Of a DNA stretch of 64,000 nucleotides, positions 11,051-22,972 are shown piece after piece. This DNA is from Stercorarius parasiticus (lineage: Eukaryota; Chordata; Aves; Charadriiformes; Stercorariidae). The stretch is from the NCBI GenBank assembly GCA_013396915.1, contig VWZL01000265.1, positions 701,163 to 765,162 on the forward strand, read 5' to 3'. Numbering within the stretch: position 1 is the first letter of the stretch; every line of letters begins with the position of its first letter. A program made the translations under genes and the position numbers. The notes below the pieces were generated by a model. That model was given only the letters and a program-made list of their open reading frames with translations, made no database searches and was not told the origin of the DNA.

Positions 11051-13152
11051 GCCACGCTCTTGACCTTGTAAACAATGCTTTCCAATAACAAACCCCCTAA
11101 GTAAAGTAACTGACATTAACCTGAGTGGTTTACTTTCCCTCATCCTCTCCAGACAGCGGGTGCATGTCTATCATCCCTTACCACTGCCAGACCTTTGGGT
11201 ATGGTTCACCACTGGTTCCTCCACTCCTCCGCTCGCCATAGCACCTAGGTGCAAAACTGTATCAAGGACTAAACCCTGTGTTGCATTTGCCCGAGCCAGC
11301 TGCAGCCCACAGCAGGCTGGTCACCTCCCTCTGCCTTGTCAAGCTGTATTTGTTCCAGCTGCCAACCCATTAGCATCCACTGATAGGAGTGGCATCCAGG
11401 GTACCCTCGGCAGGCGGCTGCCCTCTATCCCTTATCCTTCCAGCCCCAGAGGAGATTGTGGCTGTTCGTCCAGCTGTGCTCAAGGGAGCAGCAGCCCCCA
11501 CACCTTTGTGTTGCCTGGCCCGGGTCCTGGGGGTCAGCCCCCTCCTCCTCCCCAAATCCAAACCTCGCTGGCTGCTTTAGAGCAAATGTGCACTTGCACT
11601 ACCAACGAATGTGGCCAGGGTGTTTTTCTATGAAACTCATGGTTGTTTAGATGTTTCTTGGTACCAGGTTGCTCTACATGCCTCTTTGGAGGAATGAACT
11701 TGCATTTGGTAGAATGGCAGTACGTCACTCCAGATCTGCAAAAGACAGTGTAAGGTCAGTGAAGAGAAGGCTTCACTTTCCAATAGTCGGTTTCTATGTA
11801 TAAATTGGCACTTGATGCTCATCAAAGAACAAGAAATATTGGATATGCTCTAAACGTCCATTGTATTTTTGAGCCAACTACCTGATGGAAGTCATCACTT
11901 ATATGTAAATGAACTGTCAATGGCTTGCCTCTGTTGGCAGTCGCTGGACTGTGAAGGGTATGTCTTAATAAGAACCAAAGCTCTTCACAGACTTTGATTT
12001 ACTGGAAATAAAATAGAAAAGTCCTCTGAGACTACAAAGGACACTTGTTTCAGATAAAATGTCTAGACAGTAGCAATATATTTGGGGCTTTTATTATAGC
12101 AAAACTGCAAATTAGAATAGAGTGCTGAGAAAGTTCCTGTGACCCAGCTGAGTTCAAAAACACTGTTTCAGACTGATCCTTGAAACACTTACGCTCAAAT
12201 TAAGTTCATGAGCATTCAAAAAGTGAAAGAAAAGATGTGCAAGGTCAACGTTCAGGTTTGCTAGAACTCTAGAGCTGCCCAGACTTTGCATTCTCTCTGA
12301 CAAGGAGGGATTTGCAATTCAGCTGTGATTTAAATCAGTTAAGGAAAACATAAAGCACGCATTGTGTTTCACTGCATTAGATAACAGTCTGCTTTACAGT
12401 CCATTCCTGTATGATGACTTTTTTCTTTGATTATTGAAAATAAAACACAAAAGCGAGATTAATTCTGTGAAATGTTACATTGTGGGGAAGAAACAATCAA
12501 AATGAAACTGAAGCATGCTTTAGCTAAGACATGTCTGTCTCTTGTTTTAAGGAAGGCAAATCATACAGCATTTCTGATAAAGATGTGGAAATCTCAGAAC
12601 ATCCAGTTTACTGGATGTTACTAAAACTATTATTGTTACTAAAATTTTTATTTTATTGTTATCATCATTGGCAGTTTTTTACCATCCAGAATTTTTGGAA
12701 GCTTTACTGAATCTAAAAAAATTTATTAGGGTGAACCTATGCCTTTTATCACAGTCTGTGTAACCTGGGCTCAGTATTTTTGCCCAAGAGAACTTCCATG
12801 CCAAATCTAAATACCGTATGTGAGAGCTTGGGTACTTAAATTAGAACCTTGCTTGCCCGTATGGCTAATGGAGAATCCAGAAGGCAATGAAGTGAAGCAT
12901 CAATTTCCAGCACCAGAGTGCTCTGAATCATCTTCCGTGTGATTTATCCCAGCTTTTCAGGAATCATCCTGCGCTTCTTGTGATCACCTCCTTCCCATCT
13001 GTACAGAGATCAAGTGGAGACACATGGTGGTGCACCCTACCAGCATTTCTTCCCAGTTGCCACCTTTGGTATCGGAAACTCTGGCTTTGGAAGAAACACA
13101 TTAGTCACTAATTTTCAGAGAATTAATGCATTCGTAGTCATGTTTCCACGTA
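11051..13152. other. Non-coding sequence with a GC-richer island at about 11130-11590
   Basis: Between about 11130 and 11590 the GC content rises and several ORFs overlap on both strands, the longest a 157-codon plus-strand ORF at 11160-11633 rich in Pro, Ser and Ala. It has no recognisable domain, and open frames coexist in three other frames over the same bases, so it looks like chance. The rest is AT-rich and featureless. A small stretch at about 12900-13000 with TGTGATTTATCCC and CAGGAATCATCC words could be a short CNE, but the support is weak. Confidence 0.5.
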
Positions 13153-13633
13153 CATAGAATGTGTTGGGTTGGAAGGGACCTTTAAAGGTCATCTAGTCCA
13201 ACCCCCCTGCAGTAAGCAGGGACATCTTCAACTAGATCAGGTTGCTCGGAGCCTCATCCAGCCTGGCCTTGAATGTCTCCAGGGATGGGGCCTCCACCAC
13301 CTCTCTGGGCAACCTGTTCCAGTGTCTCACCGCCCTCATTGTAAAGAACTTCTTCCTAAAGCCTGATCTAAACCTACCCTGCTTTAGTTTAAAACCATTG
13401 CCCCTCGTCCTATCGCTACATGCCCTTGCAAACAGCCCCTCCCCAGCTTTCTTGTAGGACCCCTTCAGGTACTGGAAGGCTGCTATAAGGTCTCCCCAGA
13501 GTCTTCTCTTCTCCAGGGTGAACAACCCCAACTCTCTCAGCCTGTCTTCATAGGAGAGGTGCTCCAGCCCTCTCATCATCCTCATGGCCCTCCTCTGGAC
13601 CAGCTCCAACATGTCCATGTCCTTCTTGTGCTG
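13153..13633 (-). mobile_element. CR1 LINE (avian non-LTR retrotransposon), 5'-truncated copy
   Basis: On the plus strand the element starts with CATAGAATGTGTTGGGTTGG and continues with GAAGGGACCTTTAAAGGTCA and ATCTAGTCCAACCCCCCTGC, the signature 3' end of bird CR1 elements in reverse orientation. It ends near 13633 (CATGTCCATGTCCTTCTTGTG), giving about 480 bp, a typical severe 5' truncation. It carries only one ATTCTATG unit at its 3' tip. The encoded ORF2 end is uninterrupted, which suggests a fairly young copy. It lacks its 5' UTR, ORF1, the endonuclease and the main reverse-transcriptase region, so it cannot move on its own. Confidence 0.97.
13232..13630 (-). pseudogene. C-terminal fragment of CR1 ORF2 (reverse transcriptase/endonuclease polyprotein)
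   Basis: About 131 uninterrupted codons match the extreme C-terminus of the CR1 ORF2 protein, downstream of the reverse-transcriptase catalytic core. Recognisable blocks are [20 protein letters not shown], then [41 protein letters not shown], then [20 protein letters not shown]. The frame ends at a TAG right after the AsnLeuIle that corresponds to the usual CR1 terminus, so the stop is the native one. Upstream codons to 13681 come from unrelated flanking DNA. There is no catalytic YxDD motif or endonuclease domain because the copy is truncated. It is a dead fragment, not a host gene. Confidence 0.95.
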
Positions 13634-15369
13634 AAACAACAGCTCTGGGAGGTGTGAACTTCCTGGGAATTTATGTGACACATTGCATCAGATAATTAAA
13701 AAAAAAAAATCAATTTTGTTAGCTGTCATTTTTTTCATGACGCAGGTTTATGATGCTTGGTTGAGTGTAACTCGTCTGTGATGTGCGTCTCAAAGCAGAG
13801 ATTTGTATGGTGCTCTCAGCCTTTTGAGTGCTAGTTTTGAAGTGGAAGGTCAAGGTGGGATTCAGACAGAAGGCTGAATAATTCTTGCTGACCTGAATGA
13901 GATAATCCATTTGCCATAACCATCCAAATATAAAACCAGAAATAGTTTAAGAGGATCAGGCTGAGTCTGCAAGCAATCTGAAATCTTATCTCTGAGAGAC
14001 ACAAAAGGCCCCTTCCAATTCAATAGGCTACTAACCCTGAAAGCTGAACAGTAGCAATTCAGCATCCTTTTGAGTGCACAGAAATCTAGATTCAGCTCAA
14101 TGCTTGTGTACCTAGGTAGTCTATTAAATGATCGTGGTCTATGTTTTTAGTTCCACTGTAAAATTAATATAAGCCCTAAGGTTAAATGGTACACATTGTC
14201 AGCATGATGACTGCATTAGCTGTAGCTATTCCAAAAATAAAATTTATTTGATAATAACTGAATTTCTACATAGTCCAACAGATGAGTCATCAGATAATGT
14301 CCAGAGAGATCAATTTTATTTATACTTTCAGAAGATTAATATTCACTGTTTTCTGAATCTAAGGGTATGCATAACAACAGACCGAGTTAAATCTAAGAAA
14401 TGTAAATGGATAACCAGAATGTCTTTTGGGGCTTCCTACTGATTTCAATGTTTGATACTCTGATCATAGCCACAGTGTACCACGTTATCTTTTATCCTGT
14501 CATATGGCTGGTAAATACCATTACAAATACAAAATTAACGGACTCAATCCCATACAAGTATAATTTGATGCAAATCAGAGTAGATTGTTTACACACTCCT
14601 CAAGAAGGCTTTGTACCCTATCTATCCTGGCATGCAGTCCTTCAAATATTTGACGAGTCACTGTTGTCAGAGAGTACAAAGCATGAAAAAAACTCATGCA
14701 ATATTTGAAAATCAAGGCCAAAAAGCAGAAAGAAGTCATATTTAGAACATTATCTTTAAATGAGTAAAGGGCAATATTCCTACCTATGTTTTCCTTGTTT
14801 TGAAGTATGTGATTCAAACATTACCCATCATCACAGAAATCGTGAAAAGGTCTGTTTTCCCCAATTCCCTGACATTATACCTATGAACAGTTCAGTGTTG
14901 TAGTAGTTTCACTGCCTGAAGCATTATCTGGAACATCTATTTTGCGTTCAAGTAAGTGCTATATTTAGAACCTATTTTTATTCTGCCTAAAGTATACAGT
15001 ACGCTAGACCTTAATGTACCCTCTAACATGGGCACAGAAGATGCAGTCTAAAAATAGTTATTACTCCAGAAGCAATAATTCGTTTGAAAGACATCACCTG
15101 AATTCCCAAGCAGCAGTGAGTGATTAGGACTCGCTTGTCTTCTCTGCTGGAGAGAAACCTCCTCAGCAGATACTCTTTTGCAGTAGGCAAATTTGAAATT
15201 TGTACAAAAATAGTAACAGAAAAAGTTAGAAACATTTCAGCATGCCATTAAGTCCTGCAAGAGGATGAAGTACTATTTGTGAATTCCTCTCAGCAATAGT
15301 TACTTTTCAGTGCTTTGTTTTCTCCATTGGGAATAAGGTAATTATCAGTAGGAGTAGCAGTGAGGAAGA
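13634..15369. other. Non-coding AT-rich sequence, no gene seen
   Basis: Short ORFs (100 codons or fewer) without motifs. An A-run follows the CR1 copy at about 13698-13709; it lies beyond the element's 5' edge and so is not its tail. Nothing else was recognised. Confidence 0.6.
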
Positions 15370-15970
15370 AAAATAAAACTGTTTATTATTGGACCAATTG
15401 AGCCCAGCGCGATGAAGGCCAAATTGTTTTTTGCTTGTCTGAGTTTGATTTTTAGTCAGTCTGGATGTGTTTTTTGTTTAGCAGAGAACTTCAGTGAGGA
15501 GTATGTTATTTTATGATTGAGGCCAATAGAAAGTCATTGGCATAATAAAACTGCAGATTTTACAATTTCAACGCAGCTGCTCCGTGACTTTTAAGCAACT
15601 GTGAAATCACATTGTTTAAACTGTGTTTATAAGGACTGATGCCTGGATCCATCTTTTTTCTTCCTTTTTTCTGGAGAAGTCAACAGATATCCCTCAGATC
15701 AACAACTGGTATTGCAGCCTAACCGTTTTGGTGAGTGTTCCTAAACCTCCATTTAGAAATAACCACCCGCTCACCCTGTGTTATACTCATGTATGAAAAT
15801 GAACGTGATGTTACCAGTATCATCAAAGAATTTGCTAGTACTAATTCACCAGTGAAAATTCCGTTCGTTTAATGACAAACAGGCTTGTTTGGATGACACA
15901 CGGATTACATGCAATGCCCTGAGCAAACTAGCATTTCAGTTGTTTTTACAACTCTTTTATGACTTCTTAA
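15370..15970. promoter_or_regulatory. Candidate conserved non-coding element (enhancer-like)
   Basis: Unique, repeat-free sequence with no ORF. It is dense in regulatory-type words: GACCAATTGAG, an E-box in CGCAGCTGCTCCG, GGCATAATAAAACTGC, TTCGTTTAATGACAAACAG and GGATTACATGCAATG. Several CpGs survive (CAGCGCGATG, TCAACGCAGC, TCCGTTCG, CACACGGATT) although the surroundings are AT-rich. This texture resembles vertebrate CNEs near developmental genes. No conservation data are available here, so the boundaries and the call are inferences. Confidence 0.4.
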
Positions 15971-18900
15971 ACTGCAGCAGTTGGTAGTATTTGGACATAC
16001 TGTTATACTACATTATCAACAGTATACATAGCCCATTTATAAGAAGTATTGCTTGCTTCTCCAGGACCAAATTCTTTGCAGTGAGAGGTGAATTCTGGAC
16101 CTTGGCTGCAGTCGGGACCTGCGCCTTCCTGCCCTGAGCCTGTGATCCCATAAACATCCCATAAACATCCACAGATGTGAGTATTTATGCAAGTGACATC
16201 TAAGTGGGTTGTTTTTTTTTCCGAAAGAGCAGCACTTAAGTAAACTTACTTGTTTAGCAGATTAGGACTTAAAGCTAGATTTTAGGTCTGCAACCCAAAA
16301 CATGATAAGTCAAAGCTGAATCCTCCCTTATTGACAACAGAGTGTCCACCTCTGGCAGCTCTCAATGAATGGAGTCTGGAGGGTGCAGCCTGCCGCCTGG
16401 CCTCTGCAGATGTGTGAGGCCCTGATCCTACAGCTGTGGGTGAAGCTGGGGAAAGATGGGCGTTTGTGATAAAAAGGGCCTAGTGATGTGGGGAGCAGAG
16501 ATGTGAAGCCATCAGGTTTTGTGTGCTTGCCAAAGGAATGGTGACAAGGAATAGCTTGTCTACAGTATGGGTCACTGTTAAATTTCAGGGTAGGAGATAA
16601 TTCTTGTGGTGCTTGACCCTTAAGATTGGGAAGACCAATAGGTCAAGAGTCCTGTAGGAAAATGGAAATCTAGTTCAAAGGTTTCTGTGTATTTTTTTTG
16701 GCTTTTGAGCTTTGCTGAGAGCCTCAAAGAAGGAGCCCAGCAGCCGCTGCCCTGAAAGAAAAATGACATGTAGAGGAGGCTCTGAAGAGACAGGAAAAAT
16801 GTGACAGAGCATTTGAATTGTAGACAGGAAGTTTGTGATATATTTGAAAAGGGCATACACTTCAGAGGAACCTAGAAAAAAGACCTTTATCGGTATTTTC
16901 TGCAGTAAAAGTATTGAGGATATCATCAGGATGGTGTACATAAATCATATGATCAACACAATGGGTGAAACTGGAAACTCTGAGAGCTCAAATGGAAGGG
17001 ATTGTGTAACATTTTAACTGTTTCTTATGACTTGAAAATTAGTACCAAGGAATAAAATTATCCTTTTATCTTCACTAGATTAACTCAGTTTATCGTATCT
17101 GATTCCAAGGGTCAAATCTTTTTACTTACACAAGTTTTGCTCAAGGGTTGTTTGTATGTGTTGGAGGATTTATTCTAACTCTTACAGATATGGAGGAAAA
17201 CAGAAGTTTATCCCTAACAGGAGTTTTGGTTTTTTGTGTTACAGCCCGTGTGGGGCATGAGACAAAAGTACAGTCCCATGTTTTTAGGCAGGTAAGTAGC
17301 CACACTGAATTAACTGCGCATCACAGGACCAGCTCTCAAGATTACAGCCACCCTAAAGACAGCCAAAAGGTTTTTACACACTCATCAGCCTCACGTGTAG
17401 GCGTTGCACGTGGTAGGCTAGTGCCTTGACAGACAGAAAGGATGTGTACTCCCAAGGCGTTATTCCTTTGCAATACAGAATATTTCCAGAGTGTGTGTGT
17501 GGAAATCTATAAAGTAAGGCACGTTTTAGATTTGAGTCATGTACGCACAGACATTCCTCTGGGTGTAGGAAAGCTTTTGGATCTGTAGAGCCTTGGCTTT
17601 TATTAACAATACCGTCTCTCTCTGGTGTTAATATGGTCATCAGTAGTGGTTAGCTATTCCTATACTTAGATTTGAATGATGCACACTGAGGAGGGATGAG
17701 GGAAATTGTTACCATTTCCCCTGCATACAGTGCTCCTGCAGAACTGAAGGGAGACATCATTTAGCCTGCAGTGCATAAAAGGAGCGGGTTAATGCATGAA
17801 ATGTACTGGGGAGATAAAACCTCGACTCAAGTCTGATATCTTTTTTAATATGCATACAAAAATAATAACTCAGGGATTCAGTTTCTATATTGTTTTTCCA
17901 CTGCACAGAGAAAACAAAAGTACATCTGCTGCTAGTCTTTATCACTCATTTCATTGCCATCTCAAATTAAGATGAATTGCTTATGCTTGTCCCTTGAACA
18001 ATGACACTGCTCAAATATATAAACTGGAACCTCCTTCTGACAAGTTTTAGTTGTGAGATGAGTCAAGCTGGCATTTACCTAGGAAGTTCACACATGCAAA
18101 GACTCTAGTGGCAGACTCTGTCTATGCTGCATTATAAAACTGGGAAGCTGAATTTCACAAATGTAGTGAAGAAAAGGTGCGGCATTTGCAGTGAGCCTGG
18201 AAAATCAGGCACCATTAAAAAACTTTCCAGCAATGCATGTAACAAGAGCATATTAGGTTCCCTTGCAAGGAAGGGAAGAGAAGACTGTATCCAACTGGCA
18301 CGTTGGGAACGATCCCCTGGGTCCATGTGTAACAGTAGGAGAGCAAAGAGGAGGTGGATGGGAACAAAGAATCCAATAAATTCACAAACTGGAAAGAGCA
18401 GAGCGCCCTGTTGTTTCCTGAAAAGAGAGTCTGTTTGAAGTGGGTGTTTTCCCAGAGGTTTCAGCAGAATTTGGGAAATTATATATGTACAGTTCTAAAA
18501 CCAGGACCATGGTTAATGTTTAGCATATTTTTAATATGTGGGAGTGTATACTTTCACAGCCGTAGAACGAACAAAGGAATGAATGACTGTGGTACTGAAT
18601 GTCTACTCCCGAGGACAGAATTCATCTCTGTTTGTTAATACAAACATACACGTGGTTCAAAAATATGAAAACAAAATTATTCAGGAAGTCCTACGTCTCC
18701 ATTCATGTCTTTCAAGGCTGCCACCTTGCTACAACATAGGCATCACACAGGAAAACATCTGGGCAACCCCAGAGCTGGGGTCAAGAGAAAAGTACGGAAG
18801 GGGATACCTATAGTGTACCTGAAACTTGAGAAGAGGGGTCAGAGTAGTGTGTTGTGGTCCTTTCTGGTCTTGGTGGAAGACCTATGTCTCTCTGACCTTC

Positions 18901-20499
18901 TTGCAATCTCAAATGTATTGTATGCACAATGTGAGGCTTAATCTGTTAATTGTTTGAAAGCCTAAAAGCTTTGGTATAGTGGCATAAATAACTGTAATTA
19001 TTGGCACAGAGAGTTTCTCCAAAATTATAGTGGCAGTGTAGAATTCACTCACTTAATGCTTACCTGGGACACAAGCAATGAGTTGATAACTTCTGCTCAC
19101 GTCTAACCTACTGGCTGAAAATGTACCTCAAATTAAACACATTTAAAGTGTATTGGGTTCTTTCAAAGGTAGCAAAATTTATTCTGGACTTGACTCGATG
19201 CCATGAAATACAGATTTTTGCAATACCTTGCGATTATGTAACTGACACACAGTACGGCACACACAGTAAAGCAAATATCAAGTTCACTGTGCTCTACAAA
19301 ATGACATTTGAGAGACCCATGGAGACATCAGCATGGTGGGTTAGGATGGGGCTGCACAGCAGGGACTTGTTTCTGAGTGGGTGAGGAGCACCTTTAAACC
19401 TACCCACTAAACTGAGAATGGATTCGTATTCCTCTCCTTCCTGTCCAGAAACAGAACGAAATCAGTAAGTAGGAAGTTCTGAGACTGCAAGGTTATAAAA
19501 AGCAAGTGCCTTAACTTTCCAGTAAAAGCGAGGATGTGGTGACATTTATATACTTTGCTCTGAGTTTGCAGAACATGACATGCATGTTGCTTTCCACAGA
19601 AGGAAGAGAAGGTGGTGCTTTACTAATGGGAATTGGGCTGCTTTTGTTTCTTCCTGGCTTCACCACTTGCTTTCTTCTTTTTCAAAAACTTGGTGCAAGA
19701 ATTGAGAGAGCAGGAGAACAGCACTGATGTAATCGTAAAATATACATCTCAGAAAACAATAAAAGCAAATATATTTTAAAAAGCAGGGGAATAGTTGATA
19801 GCCTGCATGTTTACAATTGAAAGCTGTTCAGAAAGGAATTACTCTTTTGTTCACTCTAAATTGTTCTAATCCCAAGACAAAAATCTTCCTGGATTCCAGG
19901 AACTAATAAATCCATCAATCAGCAACTAAAGGATAAAAATACCTGAAATTGCCAATAGGAAATAAAAGATAATAACATGAATCCTCTGTTGAAAATAAAT
20001 GTTTGTCAAATGTAGAAAGGTAAAATTGGTAATACAGAAAGAAGTGTCCAAAATATATCTCTCTATTTTTTTTCTTTTTCTTTTTTTAACTAAAGCAGGA
20101 CACAGCGTCCTCTTTGGCCATGGATTTCTGAGCTCTGATTGTTTTGTGTAATGTCTTAACAATCCTTTAATGACATTTTGATGGGTTCATTTAAAAAAAT
20201 TATCCCCACAGTTTGGTTGGATTGTAATCCATGAATTTAAACCAATCTGATTTTGCAGCAAAAGTATCTGAAAGTGGATACAGTGTAGTTCTTTCATTGA
20301 TACCGCATTAGCTTTTGGAGCTAATCCAGACTCACTGGAGGTTTACATGCAAACCTGACTCACTATGGGTCTTCCATTCATATCTGATCTGCTTCCAGAT
20401 CTGATGTCAATGGAAGCACTGTATACTCTATGCTGCTGCTCTCCAGCTTGGCCTCCCTCCAGAAACTTAATGTTTTTCTTCAGTTGCATCAGTGCCTCT
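15971..20499. other. Non-coding sequence, no gene seen
   Basis: ORFs of 104 codons or fewer, none with a recognisable domain. A short tandem duplication of CCCATAAACAT occurs at about 16147-16170. Pyrimidine-rich tracts lie near 16210 and 20065-20088. No CR1 or other repeat family was recognised and no tRNA-like sequence was seen. Confidence 0.55.
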
Positions 20500-21020
20500 G
20501 AGCAAAAAGAGAATGACATCCATATGTTTTAAGATTAAAGCCGAGTCAACATTTCAAGTGAAAAAAATGTATGCGTTTGTAGACCTGCAGTAATACGGTG
20601 AAAGGGTAAATTTCTTGAAATAACAGTTTTGGTCTCAGAGCTGCTGAGGCCATTGTGTGTGTCACATTTTCTTGAAAGAGGTCAGCAGAAAGATACATGT
20701 AGACTTCCATGGTTTTCTTCTGGCAGCTAAATTTTGAACCATATAATTTACTGTATTTTTTTAAATCAAAGAGGAGAATTTGGCAATAACTATGTCAATA
20801 AACTTCCATTTAAGTGAAAGAGCAGTTAACTCAGAAAGCTGATGAAGAGAGTTAGGAACCTATTGCTGCATGTGAACGTGGCTCAAAGGTATTTTCTGAG
20901 GAGAAATTTGTATTACTGCATTTGCATAATACAAGAAATGCAAATAACTCCCAAACAATACAAGTCACTAGCACGCGCAGTGAGACCGAACTGGCATTTT
21001 AAAGTCACTTATTGAGGAAT
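20500..21020. promoter_or_regulatory. Candidate regulatory block with paired POU octamers
   Basis: The main feature is a convergent pair of perfect octamer motifs, ATTTGCAT at 20920-20927 and ATGCAAAT at 20938-20945, separated by 10 bp. Nearby sequence is unique and keeps CpGs in AT-rich DNA (AATACGGTG, TAGCACGCGCAGTG, GACCGAAC). Octamers are the classical binding sites of POU-domain factors (established knowledge). Function at this site is inference. Confidence 0.35.
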
Positions 21021-22807
21021 TCTTCAAACTCTTCTACAAACTTTCATGTTAGACGTACCACTCCAAGGGGTTTTATTTTACCTGCACGTGCTCCTGCAAG
21101 GCAGTGCTGCACTAGCAGTGTCTGGGCATCTCTGCCACAGGGCGTCACGTAAGCTAACGTTCCCTCCAGCACACAGAGGACTGTGCTGGGGAACCAGTGC
21201 TCCCTCCCCCGCGTAAAAACATCACGGACAGAGAGATAGTAGTTATAAAAGCATTGTGGAGAGGGTAATTTAACTTGTAAACTGTCTGGTAGGACCACAT
21301 ACTCATACCTTACTCTAGGCTAAGCAGGACCTTAATGGAGACACAGTGATGGTAAGATATCTCATATGCATGCAAAACAACTTTAGGAACCAGCACTCAA
21401 TTCATTTTGTCTTAAATCTCTTGTGTACTAGTAGTATTCTTCCAAAAGCATGATGCCCTCCAAATATATTTTGTAATAAGTCATGAAGGAGCCGAAAGGC
21501 TAAAAAGGACTGTGTAGGGTCACTCCAAGAGGCTTTTAAAAAAAAAAAATCCTTTTTTTTCCCCTACTTTTCTTTTTTTTTTTTTCAATGAGAGTGAGAT
21601 GAGAAATGATTGGTCCTCACTAGATTTCTTTATTTGTTAAAAACAATTTCTGAAGCTGTTTCCATGTATTAGCAGGTAAAGTGAGCTAAATTCTTGTATC
21701 TCTATGAGATCAAGTTGATTTCAGCTCCTGTTTGCTATGGAAACTTAACAGTCCAAGCACCACCTAGTTAGATAAACATGACCCTGATTTTAGCTCATTT
21801 ATGTCCCTTGACCAAAAATCTCATTACATTTGTTTGAACTGTTTATTAGTTTCCCTGAGTCTTTATTCATGAAATTACCACCAAACACCATATCCAGAGA
21901 GTCTGTAATGTACCAAACTGCTTTGCAATGGGTAACATGGAGTAAAAAGTGTGGCGCACTGTGAGGGTGAACACTTCAGGAGCAGTTCAGGATAGGCGCC
22001 TATGTGCTTCTTCACCCCAATGCCTGGAGAAAGGGTTGAGGGACTGAAGCAAATGCAGAGCGTGCCGGCATTTGCCTCTTCTTCCCCATGGTGGGAAGGG
22101 GAAGAGCCATGGCGTGCTGAGCTGGGAAAACACAAGAAAATGGCAGCTGCCACCACGCCACAATGCGCCTCTGCCTTCTGGTCTGTCTGCAGGCATGTTC
22201 AGCTGCACTTCGCAGATATTTTTCATAGCTTTCTACAGCATTTTCTTACACTGCTGTGTAGAAAAGCCACACATGAGAGATCTTTTTTTTATTAAATCTA
22301 AACATAAAAAGAAAATTTCACAAATCTGTTGGTCTGGCTGTTTCCCAGTCATATGTCATCTGAATTACATTACCACAATATTCCAGACATTAAATTAAAG
22401 ACAGTAGGAACAAGTATAGTTGACATCTGTGCAAAATTTAAAACTAAGGAACTTCCAGTGGTTTCTTTAATCCCAGCCAAATTATGGCTTTTACCACACT
22501 CTTCCTTCTATAATGCCAATTTTTTTTTTCCCTCTCTCTCTCAAACACATTCACAAGATCACAACCATGCAGCTGCAAGGCGTCCTGTGCTGTTCCTGTG
22601 TGGGCTGGCCATGCCAGCAGTCACACCGGAGAAAGGGTGCCGGCTCATCTCTGAGGGGTTGCTGCCCTGGCTTCCTCGCTTTCTGGTATCACCACGAATG
22701 TGTGTTGCCTGGAAAAGGTAATCTCTGGTGTGCCAGGCTTAGCTTTCTTGTCTTTTTTTGCCAAACATAGGGAAGAAATCAGTAAGAGTTAAATTTCCTT
22801 GCTAGAA
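21021..22807. other. Non-coding sequence with homopolymer tracts, no gene seen
   Basis: An A-run (about 21538-21549) is followed directly by C/T-rich tracts with long T-runs to about 21595; no identifiable retrotransposon body lies next to it. The 130-codon ORF (22329-22721) and its neighbours overlap each other in several frames in a GC-richer patch and show no domain. A T-run followed by (CT)n lies at about 22520-22545. Confidence 0.55.
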
Positions 22808-22972
22808 GGAGCGTGCAGCACTGGAACACGGTATCCAGGGAGACTGTGAAACCTGCGTCCGTGGGGGTTTTCAAGACTTGACTTGATACAGCCATGGCTG
22901 ACCTGAGCTAGTGCTACAGGCAGGGGCTTGGACTACATCACCTCCAATGTTCCCCTCCAGCCAACATTTTTA
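22808..22972 (+). mobile_element. Diverged CR1 LINE 3' fragment, plus orientation
   Basis: The segment reads as a degraded sense-strand CR1 3' end. GTGCAGCACTGGAACACGG matches the usual GTGAGACACTGGAACAGG block. GTTTTCAAGACTTGACTTG corresponds to GTTCAAGGCCAGGTTGGATG. CAGGGGCTTGGACTACATCA corresponds to the GGGGTTGGACTAGATGA block, followed by CACCTCCAATGTTCCCCTCC. Many substitutions separate it from the other two copies, so it is much older or from an older subfamily. The terminal ATTCTATGA repeats are lost. Confidence 0.85.

Noticed and set aside
11160..11633. 157-codon Pro/Ser/Ala-rich ORF
   Set aside because: Overlapping ORFs on both strands in a GC-richer patch, low-complexity composition and no recognisable family.
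21538..21595. A-run followed by T-runs, considered as a retrotransposon tail
   Set aside because: No element body or target-site duplication is recognisable beside it. It is listed only as low-complexity sequence.
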